Positions 24,601 through 38,030 of a stretch of 64,000 nt of DNA are shown here, one piece after another. The DNA is from Pristionchus mayeri (taxonomy: Eukaryota > Nematoda > Chromadorea > Rhabditida > Neodiplogasteridae). The DNA lies in contig BTRK01000004.1 of NCBI GenBank assembly GCA_036245805.1, forward strand, positions 7,998,001-8,062,000, read 5' to 3'. Within the stretch, counting starts at the first letter, position 1; every line of letters begins with the position of its first letter. The notes below the pieces were generated by a model, which had not been told where the DNA came from, did no database searches, and worked only from the letters and a program-made list of their open reading frames with translations. A program made the position numbers and the translations under genes.

Positions 24601-27600
24601 CCGCTTCTCAACCCTTCTCGGCCTTTTGGCTAAGATAACCGCTTCTCAAATCTTATCTGCCTTTTGGCTAAGATAACCGCTTCTCAAATCTTCTCGGCCT
24701 TTTGGCTAAGATAACCGCTTCTCAATCCTTCTCGGCCTTTTGGCTGAGATAACCGCTTCTCAAATCTTCTCGGCCTTTTGGCTAAGATAACCGCTTCTCA
24801 ACACTTCTCGGCCTTTTGGCTAAGATAACCGCTTCTCAACACTTCTCGGCCTTTTGGCTGAGATAACCGCTTCTCAAATCTTCTCGGCCTTTTGGCTAAG
24901 ATAACCGCTTCTCAAATCTTCTCGGCCTTTTGGCTAAGATAACCGCTTCTGAATCCTTCTCGACCTTTTGGCTGAGATAACCGCTTCTCAAATCTTCTCG
25001 GCCTTTTGGCTAAGATAACCGCTTCTCAACCCTTCTCGGCCTTTTGGCTAAGATAACCGCTTCTCAAATCTTCTCGGCCTTTTGGCTAAGATAACCGCAT
25101 CTCAAATCTTCTCGGCCTTTTGGCTAAGATAACCGCTACTCAATCCTTCTCGGCCTTTTGGCTGAGATAACCGCTTCTCAAATCTTCTCGGCCTTTTGGC
25201 TAAGATGACCGCTTCTCAACCCTTCTCAGCCTTTTGGCTAAGATAACCGCTTCTCAACCCTTCTCGGCCTTTTGGCTAAGATAACCGCTTCTCAAATCTT
25301 ATCTGCCTTTTGGCTAAGATAACCGCTTCTCAAATCTTCTCGGCCTTTTGGCTAAGATAACCGCTTCTCAACCCTTCTCGGCCTTTTGGCTAAGATAACC
25401 GCTTCTCAAATCTTATCTGCCTTTTGGCTAAGATAACCTCTTTTCAAATCTTCTCGGCCTTTTGGCTAAGATAACCGCTTCTCAAATCTTCTCGGCCTTT
25501 TGGCTAAGATAACCGCTTCTCAACACTTCTCGGCCTTTTGGCTAAGATAACCGCTTCTCAACACTTCTCGGCCTTTTGGCTGAGATAACCGCTTCTCAAA
25601 TCTTCTCGGCCTTTTGGCTAAGATAACCGCTTCTCAACCCTTCTCAGCCTTTTGGCTAAGATAACCGCTACTCAACCCTTCTCAGCCTTTTGGCTAAGAT
25701 AACCGCTTCTCAAATCTTATCTGCCTTTTGGCTAAGATAACCGCTTCTCAAATCTTCTCGGCCTTTTGGCTGAGATAACCGCTTCTCATATCTTCTCGGC
25801 CTTTTGGCTGAGATAACCGCTTCTCAACCCTTCTCAGCCTTTTGGCTAAGATAACCGCTTCTCAACCCTTCTCGGCCTTTTGGCTAAGATAACCTCTTTT
25901 CAAATCTTCTCGGCCTTTTGGCTGAGATAACCGCTTCTCAAATATTCCCGGCCTTATGGCTGAGATCACAGTTTCTCAACCCTTCTCGGCCTTTTGGCTG
26001 AGATAACCGCTTCTCAAATCTTCTCGGCCTTTTGGCTAAGATAACCGCTTCTCAAATCTTCTCGGCCTTTTGGCTAAGATAACCGCTTCTGAATCCTTCT
26101 CGACCTTTTGGCTGAGATAACCGCTTCTCAAATCTTCTCGGCCTTTTGGCTAAGATAACCGCTTCTCAACCCTTCTCGGCCTTTTGGCTAAGATAACCGC
26201 TTCTCAAATCTTCTCGGCCTTTTGGCTAAGATAACCGCATCTCAAATCTTCTCGGCCTTTTGGCTAAGATAACCGCTACTCAATCCTTCTCGGCCTTTTG
26301 GCTGAGATAACCGCTTCTCAAATCTTCTCGGCCTTTTGGCTAAGATGACCGCTTCTCAACCCTTCTCAGCCTTTTGGCTAAGATAACCGCTTCTCAACCC
26401 TTCTCGGCCTTTTGGCTAAGATAACCGCTTCTCAAATCTTATCTGCCTTTTGGCTAAGATAACCGCTTCTCAAATCTTCTCGGCCTTTTGGCTAAGATAA
26501 CCGCTTCTCAACCCTTCTCGGCGTTTTGGCTAAGATAACCGCTTCTCAAATCTTATCTGCCTTTTGCCTAAGATAACCTCTTTTCAAATCTTCTCGGCCT
26601 TTTGGCTAAGATAACCGCTTCTCAAATCTTCTCGGCCTTTTGGCTAAGATAACCGCTTCTCAACACTTCTCGGCCTTTTGGCTAAGATAACCGCTTCTCA
26701 ACACTTCTCGGCCTTTTGGCTGAGATAACCGCTTCTCAAATCTTCTCGGCCTTTTGGCTAAGATAACCGCTTCTCAAATCTTCTCGGCCTTTTGGCTAAG
26801 ATAACCGCTTCTCAAATCTTCTCGGCCTTTTGGCTAAGATAACCGCTTCTGAATCCTTCTCGACCTTTTGGCTGAGATAACCGCTTCTCAAATCTTCTCG
26901 GCCTTTTGGCTAAGATAACCGCTTCTCAACCCTTCTCGGCCTTTTGGCTAAGATAACCGCTTCTCAAATCTTCTCGGCCTTTTGGCTAAGATAACCGCAT
27001 CTCAAATCTTCTCGGCCTTTTGGCTAAGATAACCGCTACTCAATCCTTCTCGGCCTTTTGGCTGAGATAACCGCTTCTCATATCTTCTCGGCCTTTTGGC
27101 TGAGATAACCGCTTCTCAACCCTTCTCAGCCTTTTGGCTAAGATAACCGCTTCTCAACCCTTCTCGGCCTTTTGGCTAAGATAACCTCTTTTCAAATCTT
27201 CTCGGCCTTTTGGCTGAGATAACCGCTTCTCAAATATTCCCGGCCTTATGGCTGAGATCACAGTTTCTCAACCCTTCTCGGCCTTTTGGCTGAGATAACC
27301 GCTTCTCAAATCTTCTCGGCCTTTTGGCTAAGATAACCGCTTCTCAAATCTTCTCGGCCTTTTGGCTAAGATAACCGCTTCTGAATCCTTCTCGACCTTT
27401 TGGCTGAGATAACCGCTTCTCAAATCTTCTCGGCCTTTTGGCTAAGATAACCGCTTCTCAACCCTTCTCGGCCTTTTGGCTAAGATAACCGCTTCTCAAA
27501 TCTTCTCGGCCTTTTGGCTAAGATAACCGCATCTCAAATCTTCTCGGCCTTTTGGCTAAGATAACCGCTACTCAATCCTTCTCGGCCTTTTGGCTGAGAT

Positions 27601-27793
27601 AACCGCTTCTCAAATCTTCTCGGCCTTTTGGCTAAGATGACCGCTTCTCAACCCTTCTCAGCCTTTTGGCTAAGATAACCGCTTCTCAACCCTTCTCGGC
27701 CTTTTGGCTAAGATAACCGCTTCTCAAATCTTATCTGCCTTTTGGCTAAGATAACCGCTTCTCAAATCTTCTCGGCCTTTTGGCTAAGATAAC
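21670..27793 (+). repeat. 3,078-bp (81-monomer) tandem duplication
   Basis: About 21,670-24,715 matches 24,748-27,793. Anchor pairs 3,078 bp apart are: CGCATCTC at 22,019/25,097, GATGACC markers (22,127/25,205, 23,267/26,345, 24,559/27,637), GGCGTTTTGG at 23,443/26,521, and the divergent TTAT-loop monomers at 22,862/25,940 and 24,154/27,232. Few differences are visible, for example GGTAACC near 22,279 against GATAACC in the partner. Confidence 0.85.
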
Positions 27794-27839
27794 CGCTTCT
27801 CAACCCTTCTCGGCGTTTTGGCTAAGATAACCGCTTCTC

Positions 27840-30800
27840 AAATCTTATCTGCCTTTTGCCTAAGATAACCTCTTTTCAAATCTTCTCGGCCTTTTGGCTA
27901 AGATAACCGCTTCTCAAATCTTCTCTGCCTTTTGGCTAAGATAACCGCTTCTCAACACTTCTCGGCCTTTTGGCTAAGATAACCGCTTCTCAACACTTCT
28001 CGGCCTTTTGGCTGAGATAACCGCTTCTCAAATCTTCTCGGCCTTTTGGCTAAGATAACCGCTTCTCAAATCTTCTCGGCCTTTTGGCTAAGATAACCGC
28101 TTCTCAAATCTTCTCGGCCTTTTGGCTAAGATAACCGCTTCTGAATCCTTCTCGACCTTTTGGCTGAGATAACCGCTTCTCAAATCTTCTCGGCCTTTTG
28201 GCTAAGATAACCGCTTCTCAACCCTTCTCGGCCTTTTGGCTAAGATAACCGCTTCTCAAATCTTCTCGGCCTTTTGGCTAAGATAACCGCATCTCAAATC
28301 TTCTCGGCCTTTTGGCTAAGATAACCGCTACTCAATCCTTCTCGGCCTTTTGGCTGAGATAACCGCTTCTCAAATCTTCTCGGCCTTTTGGCTAAGATGA
28401 CCGCTTCTCAACCCTTCTCAGCCTTTTGGCTAAGATAACCGCTTCTCAACCCTTCTCGGCCTTTTGGCTAAGATAACCGCTTCTCAAATCTTATCTGCCT
28501 TTTGGCTAAGATAACCGCTTCTCAAATCTTCTCGGCCTTTTGGCTAAGATAACCGCTTCTCAACACTTCTCGGCCTTTTGGCTAAGATAACCGCTTCTCA
28601 ACCCTTCTCGGCGTTTTGGCTAAGATAACCGCTTCTCAAATCTTATCTGCCTTTTGCCTAAGATAACCTCTTTTCAAATCTTCTCGGCCTTTTGGCTAAG
28701 ATAACCGCTTCTCAAATCTTCTCGGCCTTTTGGCTAAGATAACCGCTTCTCAACACTTCTCGGCCTTTTGGCTAAGATAACCGCTTCTCAACACTTCTCG
28801 GCCTTTTGGCTGAGATAACCGCTTCTCAAATCTTCTCGGCCTTTTGGCTAAGATAACCGCTTCTCAAATCTTCTCGGCCTTTTGGCTAAGATAACCGCTT
28901 CTCAAATCTTCTCGGCCTTTTGGCTAAGATAACCGCTTCTGAATCCTTCTCGACCTTTTGGCTGAGATAACCGCTTCTCAAATCTTCTCGGCCTTTTGGC
29001 TAAGATAACCGCTTCTCAACCCTTCTCGGCCTTTTGGCTAAGATAACCGCTTCTCAAATCTTCTCGGCCTTTTGGCTAAGATAACCGCATCTCAAATCTT
29101 CTCGGCCTTTTGGCTAAGATAACCGCTACTCAATCCTTCTCGGCCTTTTGGCTGAGATAACCGCTTCTCAAATCTTCTCGGCCTTTTGGCTAAGATAACC
29201 GCTACTCAACCCTTCTCAGCCTTTTGGCTAAGATAACCGCTTCTCAACCCTTCTCGGCCTTTTGGCTAAGATAACCGCTTCTCAAATCTTATCTGCCTTT
29301 TGGCTAAGATAACCGCTTCTCAAATCTTCTCGGCCTTTTGGCTAAGATAACCGCTTCTCAACACTTCTCGGCCTTTTGGCTAAGATAACCGCTTCTCAAC
29401 CCTTCTCGGCGTTTTGGCTAAGATAACCGCTTCTCAAATCTTATCTGCCTTTTGCCTAAGATAACCTCTTTTCAAATCTTCTCGGCCTTTTGGCTAAGAT
29501 AACCGCTTCTCAAATCTTCTCGGCCTTTTGGCTAAGATAACCGCTTCTCAACACTTCTCGGCCTTTTGGCTAAGATAACCGCTTCTCAACACTTCTCGGC
29601 CTTTTGGCTGAGATAACCGCTTCTCAAATCTTCTCGGCCTTTTGGCTAAGATAACCGCTTCTCAAATCTTCTCGGCCTTTTGGCTAAGATAACCGCTTCT
29701 CAAATCTTCTCAGCCTTTTGGCTAAGATAACCGCTTCTGAATCCTTCTCGACCTTTTGGCTGAGATAACCGCTTCTCAACCCTTCTCGGCCTTTTGGCTA
29801 AGATAACCGCTTCTCAACCCTTCTCGGCCTTTTGGCTAAGATAACCGCTTCTCAAATCTTCTCGGCCTTTTGGCTAAGATAACCGCATCTCAAATCTTCT
29901 CGGCCTTTTGGCTAAGATAACCGCTACTCAATCCTTCTCGGCCTTTTGGCTGAGATAACCGCTTCTCAAATCTTCTCGGCCTTTTGGCTAAGATGACCGC
30001 TTCTCAACCCTTCTCAGCCTTTTGGCTAAGATAACCGCTTCTCAACCCTTCTCGGCCTTTTGGCTAAGATAACCGCTTCTCAAATCTTATCTGCCTTTTG
30101 GCTAAGATAACCGCTTCTCAAATCTTCTCGGCCTTTTGGCTAAGATAACCGCTTCTCAACACTTCTCGGCCTTTTGGCTAAGATAACCGCTTCTCAACAC
30201 TTCTCGGCCTTTTGGCTGAGATAACCGCTTCTCAAATCTTCTCGGCCTTTTGGCTAAGATAACCGCTTCTCAACCCTTCTCAGCCTTTTGGCTAAGATAA
30301 CCGCTACTCAACCCTTCTCAGCCTTTTGGCTAAGATAACCGCTTCTCAAATCTTATCTGCCTTTTGGCTAAGATAACCGCTTCTCAAATCTTCTCGGCCT
30401 TTTGGCTGAGATAACCGCTTCTCATATCTTCTCGGCCTTTTGGCTGAGATAACCGCTTCTCAACCCTTCTCAGCCTTTTGGCTAAGATAACCGCTTCTCA
30501 ACCCTTCTCGGCCTTTTGGCTAAGATAACCTCTTTTCAAATCTTCTCGGCCTTTTGGCTGAGATAACCGCTTCTCAAATATTCCCGGCCTTATGGCTGAG
30601 ATCACAGTTTCTCAACCCTTCTCGGTCTTTTGGCTGAGATAACCGCTTCTCAAATCTTCTCGGCCTTTTGGCTAAGATAACCGCTTCTCAACCCTTCTCA
30701 GCCTTTTGGCTAAGATAACCGCTACTCAACCCTTCTCAGCCTTTTGGCTAAGATAACCGCTTCTCAAATCTTATCTGCCTTTTGGCTAAGATAACCGCTT

Positions 30801-33800
30801 CTCAAATCTTCTCGGCCTTTTGGCTGAGATAACCGCTTCTCAACCCTTCTCGGCCTTTTGGCTAAGATAACCGCTTCTCAAATCTTCTCGGCCTTTTGGC
30901 TAAGATAACCGCTTCTCAACACTTCTCGGCCTTTTGGCTAAGATAACCGCTTCTCAACACTTCTCGGCCTTTTGGCTGAGATAACCGCTTCTCAAATCTT
31001 CTCGGCCTTTTGGCTAAGATAACCGCTTCTCAAATCTTCTCGGCCTTTTGGCTAAGATAACCGCTTCTGAATCCTTCTCGACCTTTTGGCTGAGATAACC
31101 GCTTCTCAAATCTTCTCGGCCTTTTGGCTAAGATAACCGCTTCTCAACCCTTCTCGGCCTTTTGGCTAAGATAACCGCTTCTCAAATCTTCTCGGCCTTT
31201 TGGCTAAGATAGCCGCATCTCAAATCTTCTCGGCCTTTTGGCTAAGATAACCGCTACTCAATCCTTCTCGGCCTTTTGGCTGAGATAACCGCTTCTCAAA
31301 TCTTCTCGGCCTTTTGGCTAAGATGACCGCTTCTCAACCCTTCTCGGCCTTTTGGCTAAGATAACCGCTTCTCAAATCTTATCTGCCTTTTGCCTAAGAT
31401 AACCTCTTTTCAAATCTTCTCGGCCTTTTGGCTAAGATAACCGCTTCTCAAATCTTCTCTGCCTTTTGGCTAAGATAACCGCTTCTCAACACTTCTCGGC
31501 CTTTTGGCTAAGATAACCGCTTCTCAACACTTCTCGGCCTTTTGGCTGAGATAACCGCTTCTCAAATCTTCTCGGCCTTTTGGCTAAGATAACCGCTTCT
31601 CAAATCTTCTCGGCCTTTTGGCTAAGATAACCGCTTCTCAAATCTTCTCGGCCTTTTGGCTAAGATAACCGCTTCTGAATCCTTCTCGACCTTTTGGCTG
31701 AGATAACCGCTTCTCAAATCTTCTCGGCCTTTTGGCTAAGATAACCGCTTCTCAACCCTTCTCGGCCTTTTGGCTAAGATAACCGCTTCTCAAATCTTCT
31801 CGGCCTTTTGGCTAAGATAACCGCATCTCAAATCTTCTCGGCCTTTTGGCTAAGATAACCGCTACTCAATCCTTCTCGGCCTTTTGGCTGAGATAACCGC
31901 TTCTCAAATCTTCTCGGCCTTTTGGCTAAGATGACCGCTTCTCAACCCTTCTCAGCCTTTTGGCTAAGATAACCGCTTCTCAACCCTTCTCGGCCTTTTG
32001 GCTAAGATAACCGCTTCTCAAATCTTATCTGCCTTTTGGCTAAGATAACCGCTTCTCAAATCTTCTCGGCCTTTTGGCTAAGATAACCGCTTCTCAACAC
32101 TTCTCGGCCTTTTGGCTAAGATAACCGCTTCTCAACCCTTCTCGGCGTTTTGGCTAAGATAACCGCTTCTCAAATCTTATCTGCCTTTTGCCTAAGATAA
32201 CCTCTTTTCAAATCTTCTCGGCCTTTTGGCTAAGATAACCGCTTCTCAAATCTTCTCGGCCTTTTGGCTAAGATAACCGCTTCTCAACACTTCTCGGCCT
32301 TTTGGCTAAGATAACCGCTTCTCAACACTTCTCGGCCTTTTGGCTGAGATAACCGCTTCTCAAATCTTCTCGGCCTTTTGGCTAAGATAACCGCTTCTCA
32401 AATCTTCTCGGCCTTTTGGCTAAGATAACCGCTTCTCAAATCTTCTCGGCCTTTTGGCTAAGATAACCGCTTCTGAATCCTTCTCGACCTTTTGGCTGAG
32501 ATAACCGCTTCTCAAATCTTCTCGGCCTTTTGGCTAAGATAACCGCTTCTCAACCCTTCTCGGCCTTTTGGCTAAGATAACCGCTTCTCAAATCTTCTCG
32601 GCCTTTTGGCTAAGATAACCGCATCTCAAATCTTCTCGGCCTTTTGGCTAAGATAACCGCTACTCAATCCTTCTCGGCCTTTTGGCTGAGATAACCGCTT
32701 CTCAAATCTTCTCGGCCTTTTGGCTAAGATAACCGCTACTCAACCCTTCTCAGCCTTTTGGCTAAGATAACCGCTTCTCAACCCTTCTCGGCCTTTTGGC
32801 TAAGATAACCGCTTCTCAAATCTTATCTGCCTTTTGGCTAAGATAACCGCTTCTCAAATCTTCTCGGCCTTTTGGCTAAGATAACCGCTTCTCAACACTT
32901 CTCGGCCTTTTGGCTAAGATAACCGCTTCTCAACCCTTCTCGGCGTTTTGGCTAAGATAACCGCTTCTCAAATCTTATCTGCCTTTTGCCTAAGATAACC
33001 TCTTTTCAAATCTTCTCGGCCTTTTGGCTAAGATAACCGCTTCTCAAATCTTCTCGGCCTTTTGGCTAAGATAACCGCTTCTCAACACTTCTCGGCCTTT
33101 TGGCTAAGATAACCGCTTCTCAACACTTCTCGGCCTTTTGGCTGAGATAACCGCTTCTCAAATCTTCTCGGCCTTTTGGCTAAGATAACCGCTTCTCAAA
33201 TCTTCTCGGCCTTTTGGCTAAGATAACCGCTTCTCAAATCTTCTCAGCCTTTTGGCTAAGATAACCGCTTCTGAATCCTTCTCGACCTTTTGGCTGAGAT
33301 AACCGCTTCTCAACCCTTCTCGGCCTTTTGGCTAAGATAACCGCTTCTCAACCCTTCTCGGCCTTTTGGCTAAGATAACCGCTTCTCAAATCTTCTCGGC
33401 CTTTTGGCTAAGATAACCGCATCTCAAATCTTCTCGGCCTTTTGGCTAAGATAACCGCTACTCAATCCTTCTCGGCCTTTTGGCTGAGATAACCGCTTCT
33501 CAAATCTTCTCGGCCTTTTGGCTAAGATGACCGCTTCTCAACCCTTCTCAGCCTTTTGGCTAAGATAACCGCTTCTCAACCCTTCTCGGCCTTTTGGCTA
33601 AGATAACCGCTTCTCAAATCTTATCTGCCTTTTGGCTAAGATAACCGCTTCTCAAATCTTCTCGGCCTTTTGGCTAAGATAACCGCTTCTCAACACTTCT
33701 CGGCCTTTTGGCTGAGATAACCGCTTCTCAAATCTTCTCGGCCTTTTGGCTAAGATAACCGCTTCTCAACCCTTCTCAGCCTTTTGGCTAAGATAACCGC

Positions 33801-34930
33801 TACTCAACCCTTCTCAGCCTTTTGGCTAAGATAACCGCTTCTCAAATCTTATCTGCCTTTTGGCTAAGATAACCGCTTCTCAAATCTTCTCGGCCTTTTG
33901 GCTGAGATAACCGCTTCTCATATCTTCTCGGCCTTTTGGCTGAGATAACCGCTTCTCAACCCTTCTCAGCCTTTTGGCTAAGATAACCGCTTCTCAACCC
34001 TTCTCGGCCTTTTGGCTAAGATAACCTCTTTTCAAATCTTCTCGGCCTTTTGGCTGAGATAACCGCTTCTCAAATATTCCCGGCCTTATGGCTGAGATCA
34101 CAGTTTCTCAACCCTTCTCGGTCTTTTGGCTGAGATAACCGCTTCTCAAATCTTCTCGGCCTTTTGGCTAAGATAACCGCTTCTCAACCCTTCTCAGCCT
34201 TTTGGCTAAGATAACCGCTACTCAACCCTTCTCAGCCTTTTGGCTAAGATAACCGCTTCTCAAATCTTATCTGCCTTTTGGCTAAGATAACCGCTTCTCA
34301 AATCTTCTCGGCCTTTTGGCTGAGATAACCGCTTCTCAACCCTTCTCGGCCTTTTGGCTAAGATAACCGCTTCTCAAATCTTCTCGGCCTTTTGGCTAAG
34401 ATAACCGCTTCTCAACACTTCTCGGCCTTTTGGCTAAGATAACCGCTTCTCAACACTTCTCGGCCTTTTGGCTGAGATAACCGCTTCTCAAATCTTCTCG
34501 GCCTTTTGGCTAAGATAACCGCTTCTCAAATCTTCTCGGCCTTTTGGCTAAGATAACCGCTTCTGAATCCTTCTCGACCTTTTGGCTGAGATAACCGCTT
34601 CTCAAATCTTCTCGGCCTTTTGGCTAAGATAACCGCTTCTCAACCCTTCTCGGCCTTTTGGCTAAGATAACCGCTTCTCAAATCTTCTCGGCCTTTTGGC
34701 TAAGATAGCCGCATCTCAAATCTTCTCGGCCTTTTGGCTAAGATAACCGCTACTCAATCCTTCTCGGCCTTTTGGCTGAGATAACCGCTTCTCAAATCTT
34801 CTCGGCCTTTTGGCTAAGATGACCGCTTCTCAACCCTTCTCAGCCTTTTGGCTAAGATAACCGCTTCTCAACCCTTCTCGGCCTTTTGGCTAAGATAACC
34901 GCTTCTCAAATCTTATCTGCCTTTTGGCTA
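27840..34930 (+). repeat. About 3.5-kb tandem duplication (offset 3,534 then 3,496 bp)
   Basis: About 27,840-31,370 matches about 31,370-34,930. Anchors at 3,534 bp (93 monomers) include the rare CTTCTCTGCC at 27,921/31,455, TTTTGCCTAAG at 27,855/31,389, and a CAGCC unit before TGAATCC at 29,711/33,245. Past about 30.1 kb the offset is 3,496 bp (92 monomers), with anchors TTAT-loop 30,576/34,072 and the rare GATAGCCGC at about 31,211/34,707. One monomer was therefore lost or gained between the copies. Confidence 0.8.
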
Positions 34931-37900
34931 AGATAACCTCTTTTCAAATCTTCTCGGCCTTTTGGCTAAGATAACCGCTTCTCAAATCTTCTCGGCCTTT
35001 TGGCTAAGATAACCGCTTCTCAACACTTCTCGGCCTTTTGGCTAAGATAACCGCTTCTCAACACTTCTCGGCCTTTTGGCTGAGATAACCGCTTCTCAAA
35101 TCTTCTCGGCCTTTTGGCTAAGATAACCGCTTCTCAACCCTTCTCAGCCTTTTGGCTAAGATAACCGCTACTCAACCCTTCTCAGCCTTTTGGCTAAGAT
35201 AACCGCTTCTCAAATCTTATCTGCCTTTTGGCTAAGATAACCGCTTCTCAAATCTTCTCGGCCTTTTGGCTGAGATAACCGCTTCTCATATCTTCTCGGC
35301 CTTTTGGCTGAGATAACCGCTTCTCAACCCTTCTCAGCCTTTTGGCTAAGATAACCGCTTCTCAACCCTTCTCGGCCTTTTGGCTAAGATAACCTCTTTT
35401 CAAATCTTCTCGGCCTTTTGGCTGAGATAACCGCTTCTCAAATATTCCCGGCCTTATGGCTGAGATCACAGTTTCTCAACCCTTCTCGGCCTTTTGGCTG
35501 AGATAACCGCTTCTCAAATCTTCTCGGCCTTTTGGCTAAGATAACCGCTTCTCAAATCTTCTCGGCCTTTTGGCTAAGATAACCGCTTCTGAATCCTTCT
35601 CGACCTTTTGGCTGAGATAACCGCTTCTCAAATCTTCTCGGCCTTTTGGCTAAGATAACCGCTTCTCAACCCTTCTCGGCCTTTTGGCTAAGATAACCGC
35701 TTCTCAAATCTTCTCGGCCTTTTGGCTAAGATAACCGCTACTCAATCCTTCTCGGCCTTTTGGCTGAGATAACCGCTTCTCAAATCTTCTCGGCCTTTTG
35801 GCTAAGATGACCGCTTCTCAACCCTTCTCAGCCTTTTGGCTAAGATAACCGCTTCTCAACCCTTCTCGGCCTTTTGGCTAAGATAACCGCTTCTCAAATC
35901 TTATCTGCCTTTTGGCTAAGATAACCGCTTCTCAAATCTTATCTGCCTTTTGGCTAAGATAACCGCTTCTCAAATCTTCTCGGCCTTTTGGCTGAGATAA
36001 CCGCTTCTCATATCTTCTCGGCCTTTTGGCTGAGATAACCGCTTCTCAACCCTTCTCAGCCTTTTGGCTAAGATAACCGCTTCTCAACCCTTCTCGGCCT
36101 TTTGGCTAAGATAACCTCTTTTCAAATCTTCTCGGCCTTTTGGCTGAGATAACCGCTTCTCAAATATTCCCGGCCTTATGGCTGAGATCACAGTTTCTCA
36201 ACCCTTCTCGGTCTTTTGGCTGAGATAACCGCTTCTCAAATCTTCTCGGCCTTTTGGCTAAGATAACCGCTTCTCAACCCTTCTCAGCCTTTTGGCTAAG
36301 ATAACCGCTACTCAACCCTTCTCAGCCTTTTGGCTAAGATAACCGCTTCTCAAATCTTATCTGCCTTTTGGCTAAGATAACCGCTTCTCAAATCTTCTCG
36401 GCCTTTTGGCTGAGATAACCGCTTCTCAACCCTTCTCGGCCTTTTGGCTAAGATAACCGCTTCTCAAATCTTCTCGGCCTTTTGGCTAAGATAACCGCTT
36501 CTCAACACTTCTCGGCCTTTTGGCTAAGATAACCGCTTCTCAACACTTCTCGGCCTTTTGGCTGAGATAACCGCTTCTCAAATCTTCTCGGCCTTTTGGC
36601 TAAGATAACCGCTTCTCAAATCTTCTCGGCCTTTTGGCTAAGATAACCGCTTCTGAATCCTTCTCGACCTTTTGGCTGAGATAACCGCTTCTCAAATCTT
36701 CTCGGCCTTTTGGCTAAGATAACCGCTTCTCAACCCTTCTCGGCCTTTTGGCTAAGATAACCGCTTCTCAAATCTTCTCGGCCTTTTGGCTAAGATAGCC
36801 GCATCTCAAATCTTCTCGGCCTTTTGGCTAAGATAACCGCTACTCAATCCTTCTCGGCCTTTTGGCTGAGATAACCGCTTCTCAAATCTTCTCGGCCTTT
36901 TGGCTAAGATGACCGCTTCTCAACCCTTCTCAGCCTTTTGGCTAAGATAACCGCTTCTCAACCCTTCTCGGCCTTTTGGCTAAGATAACCGCTTCTCAAA
37001 TCTTATCTGCCTTTTGGCTAAGATAACCTCTTTTCAAATCTTCTCGGCCTTTTGGCTAAGATAACCGCTTCTCAAATCTTCTCGGCCTTTTGGCTAAGAT
37101 AACCGCTTCTCAACACTTCTCGGCCTTTTGGCTAAGATAACCGCTTCTCAACACTTCTCGGCCTTTTGGCTGAGATAACCGCTTCTCAAATCTTCTCGGC
37201 CTTTTGGCTAAGATAACCGCTTCTCAACCCTTCTCAGCCTTTTGGCTAAGATAACCGCTACTCAACCCTTCTCAGCCTTTTGGCTAAGATAACCGCTTCT
37301 CAAATCTTATCTGCCTTTTGGCTAAGATAACCGCTTCTCAAATCTTCTCGGCCTTTTGGCTGAGATAACCGCTTCTCATATCTTCTCGGCCTTTTGGCTG
37401 AGATAACCGCTTCTCAACCCTTCTCAGCCTTTTGGCTAAGATAACCGCTTCTCAACCCTTCTCGGCCTTTTGGCTAAGATAACCTCTTTTCAAATCTTCT
37501 CGGCCTTTTGGCTGAGATAACCGCTTCTCAAATATTCCCGGCCTTATGGCTGAGATCACAGTTTCTCAACCCTTCTCGGCCTTTTGGCTGAGATAACCGC
37601 TTCTCAAATCTTCTCGGCCTTTTGGCTAAGATAACCGCTTCTCAAATCTTCTCGGCCTTTTGGCTAAGATAACCGCTTCTGAATCCTTCTCGACCTTTTG
37701 GCTGAGATAACCGCTTCTCAAATCTTCTCGGCCTTTTGGCTAAGATAACCGCTTCTCAACCCTTCTCGGCCTTTTGGCTAAGATAACCGCTTCTCAAATC
37801 TTCTCGGCCTTTTGGCTAAGATAACCGCTACTCAATCCTTCTCGGCCTTTTGGCTGAGATAACCGCTTCTCAAATCTTCTCGGCCTTTTGGCTAAGATGA

Positions 37901-38030
37901 CCGCTTCTCAACCCTTCTCAGCCTTTTGGCTAAGATAACCGCTTCTCAACCCTTCTCGGCCTTTTGGCTAAGATAACCGCTTCTCAAATCTTATCTGCCT
38001 TTTGGCTAAGATAACCGCTTCTCAAATCTT
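33830..38030 (+). repeat. 2,090-bp (55-monomer) tandem duplication
   Basis: About 33,830-35,940 matches 35,920-38,030. The TTAT-loop monomers pair at 34,072/36,162 and 35,440/37,530, and GATAGCC at about 34,707/36,797, all 2,090 bp apart. The block overlaps the right end of the 3.5-kb duplication, so it was duplicated after or independently of that event. Confidence 0.85.
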
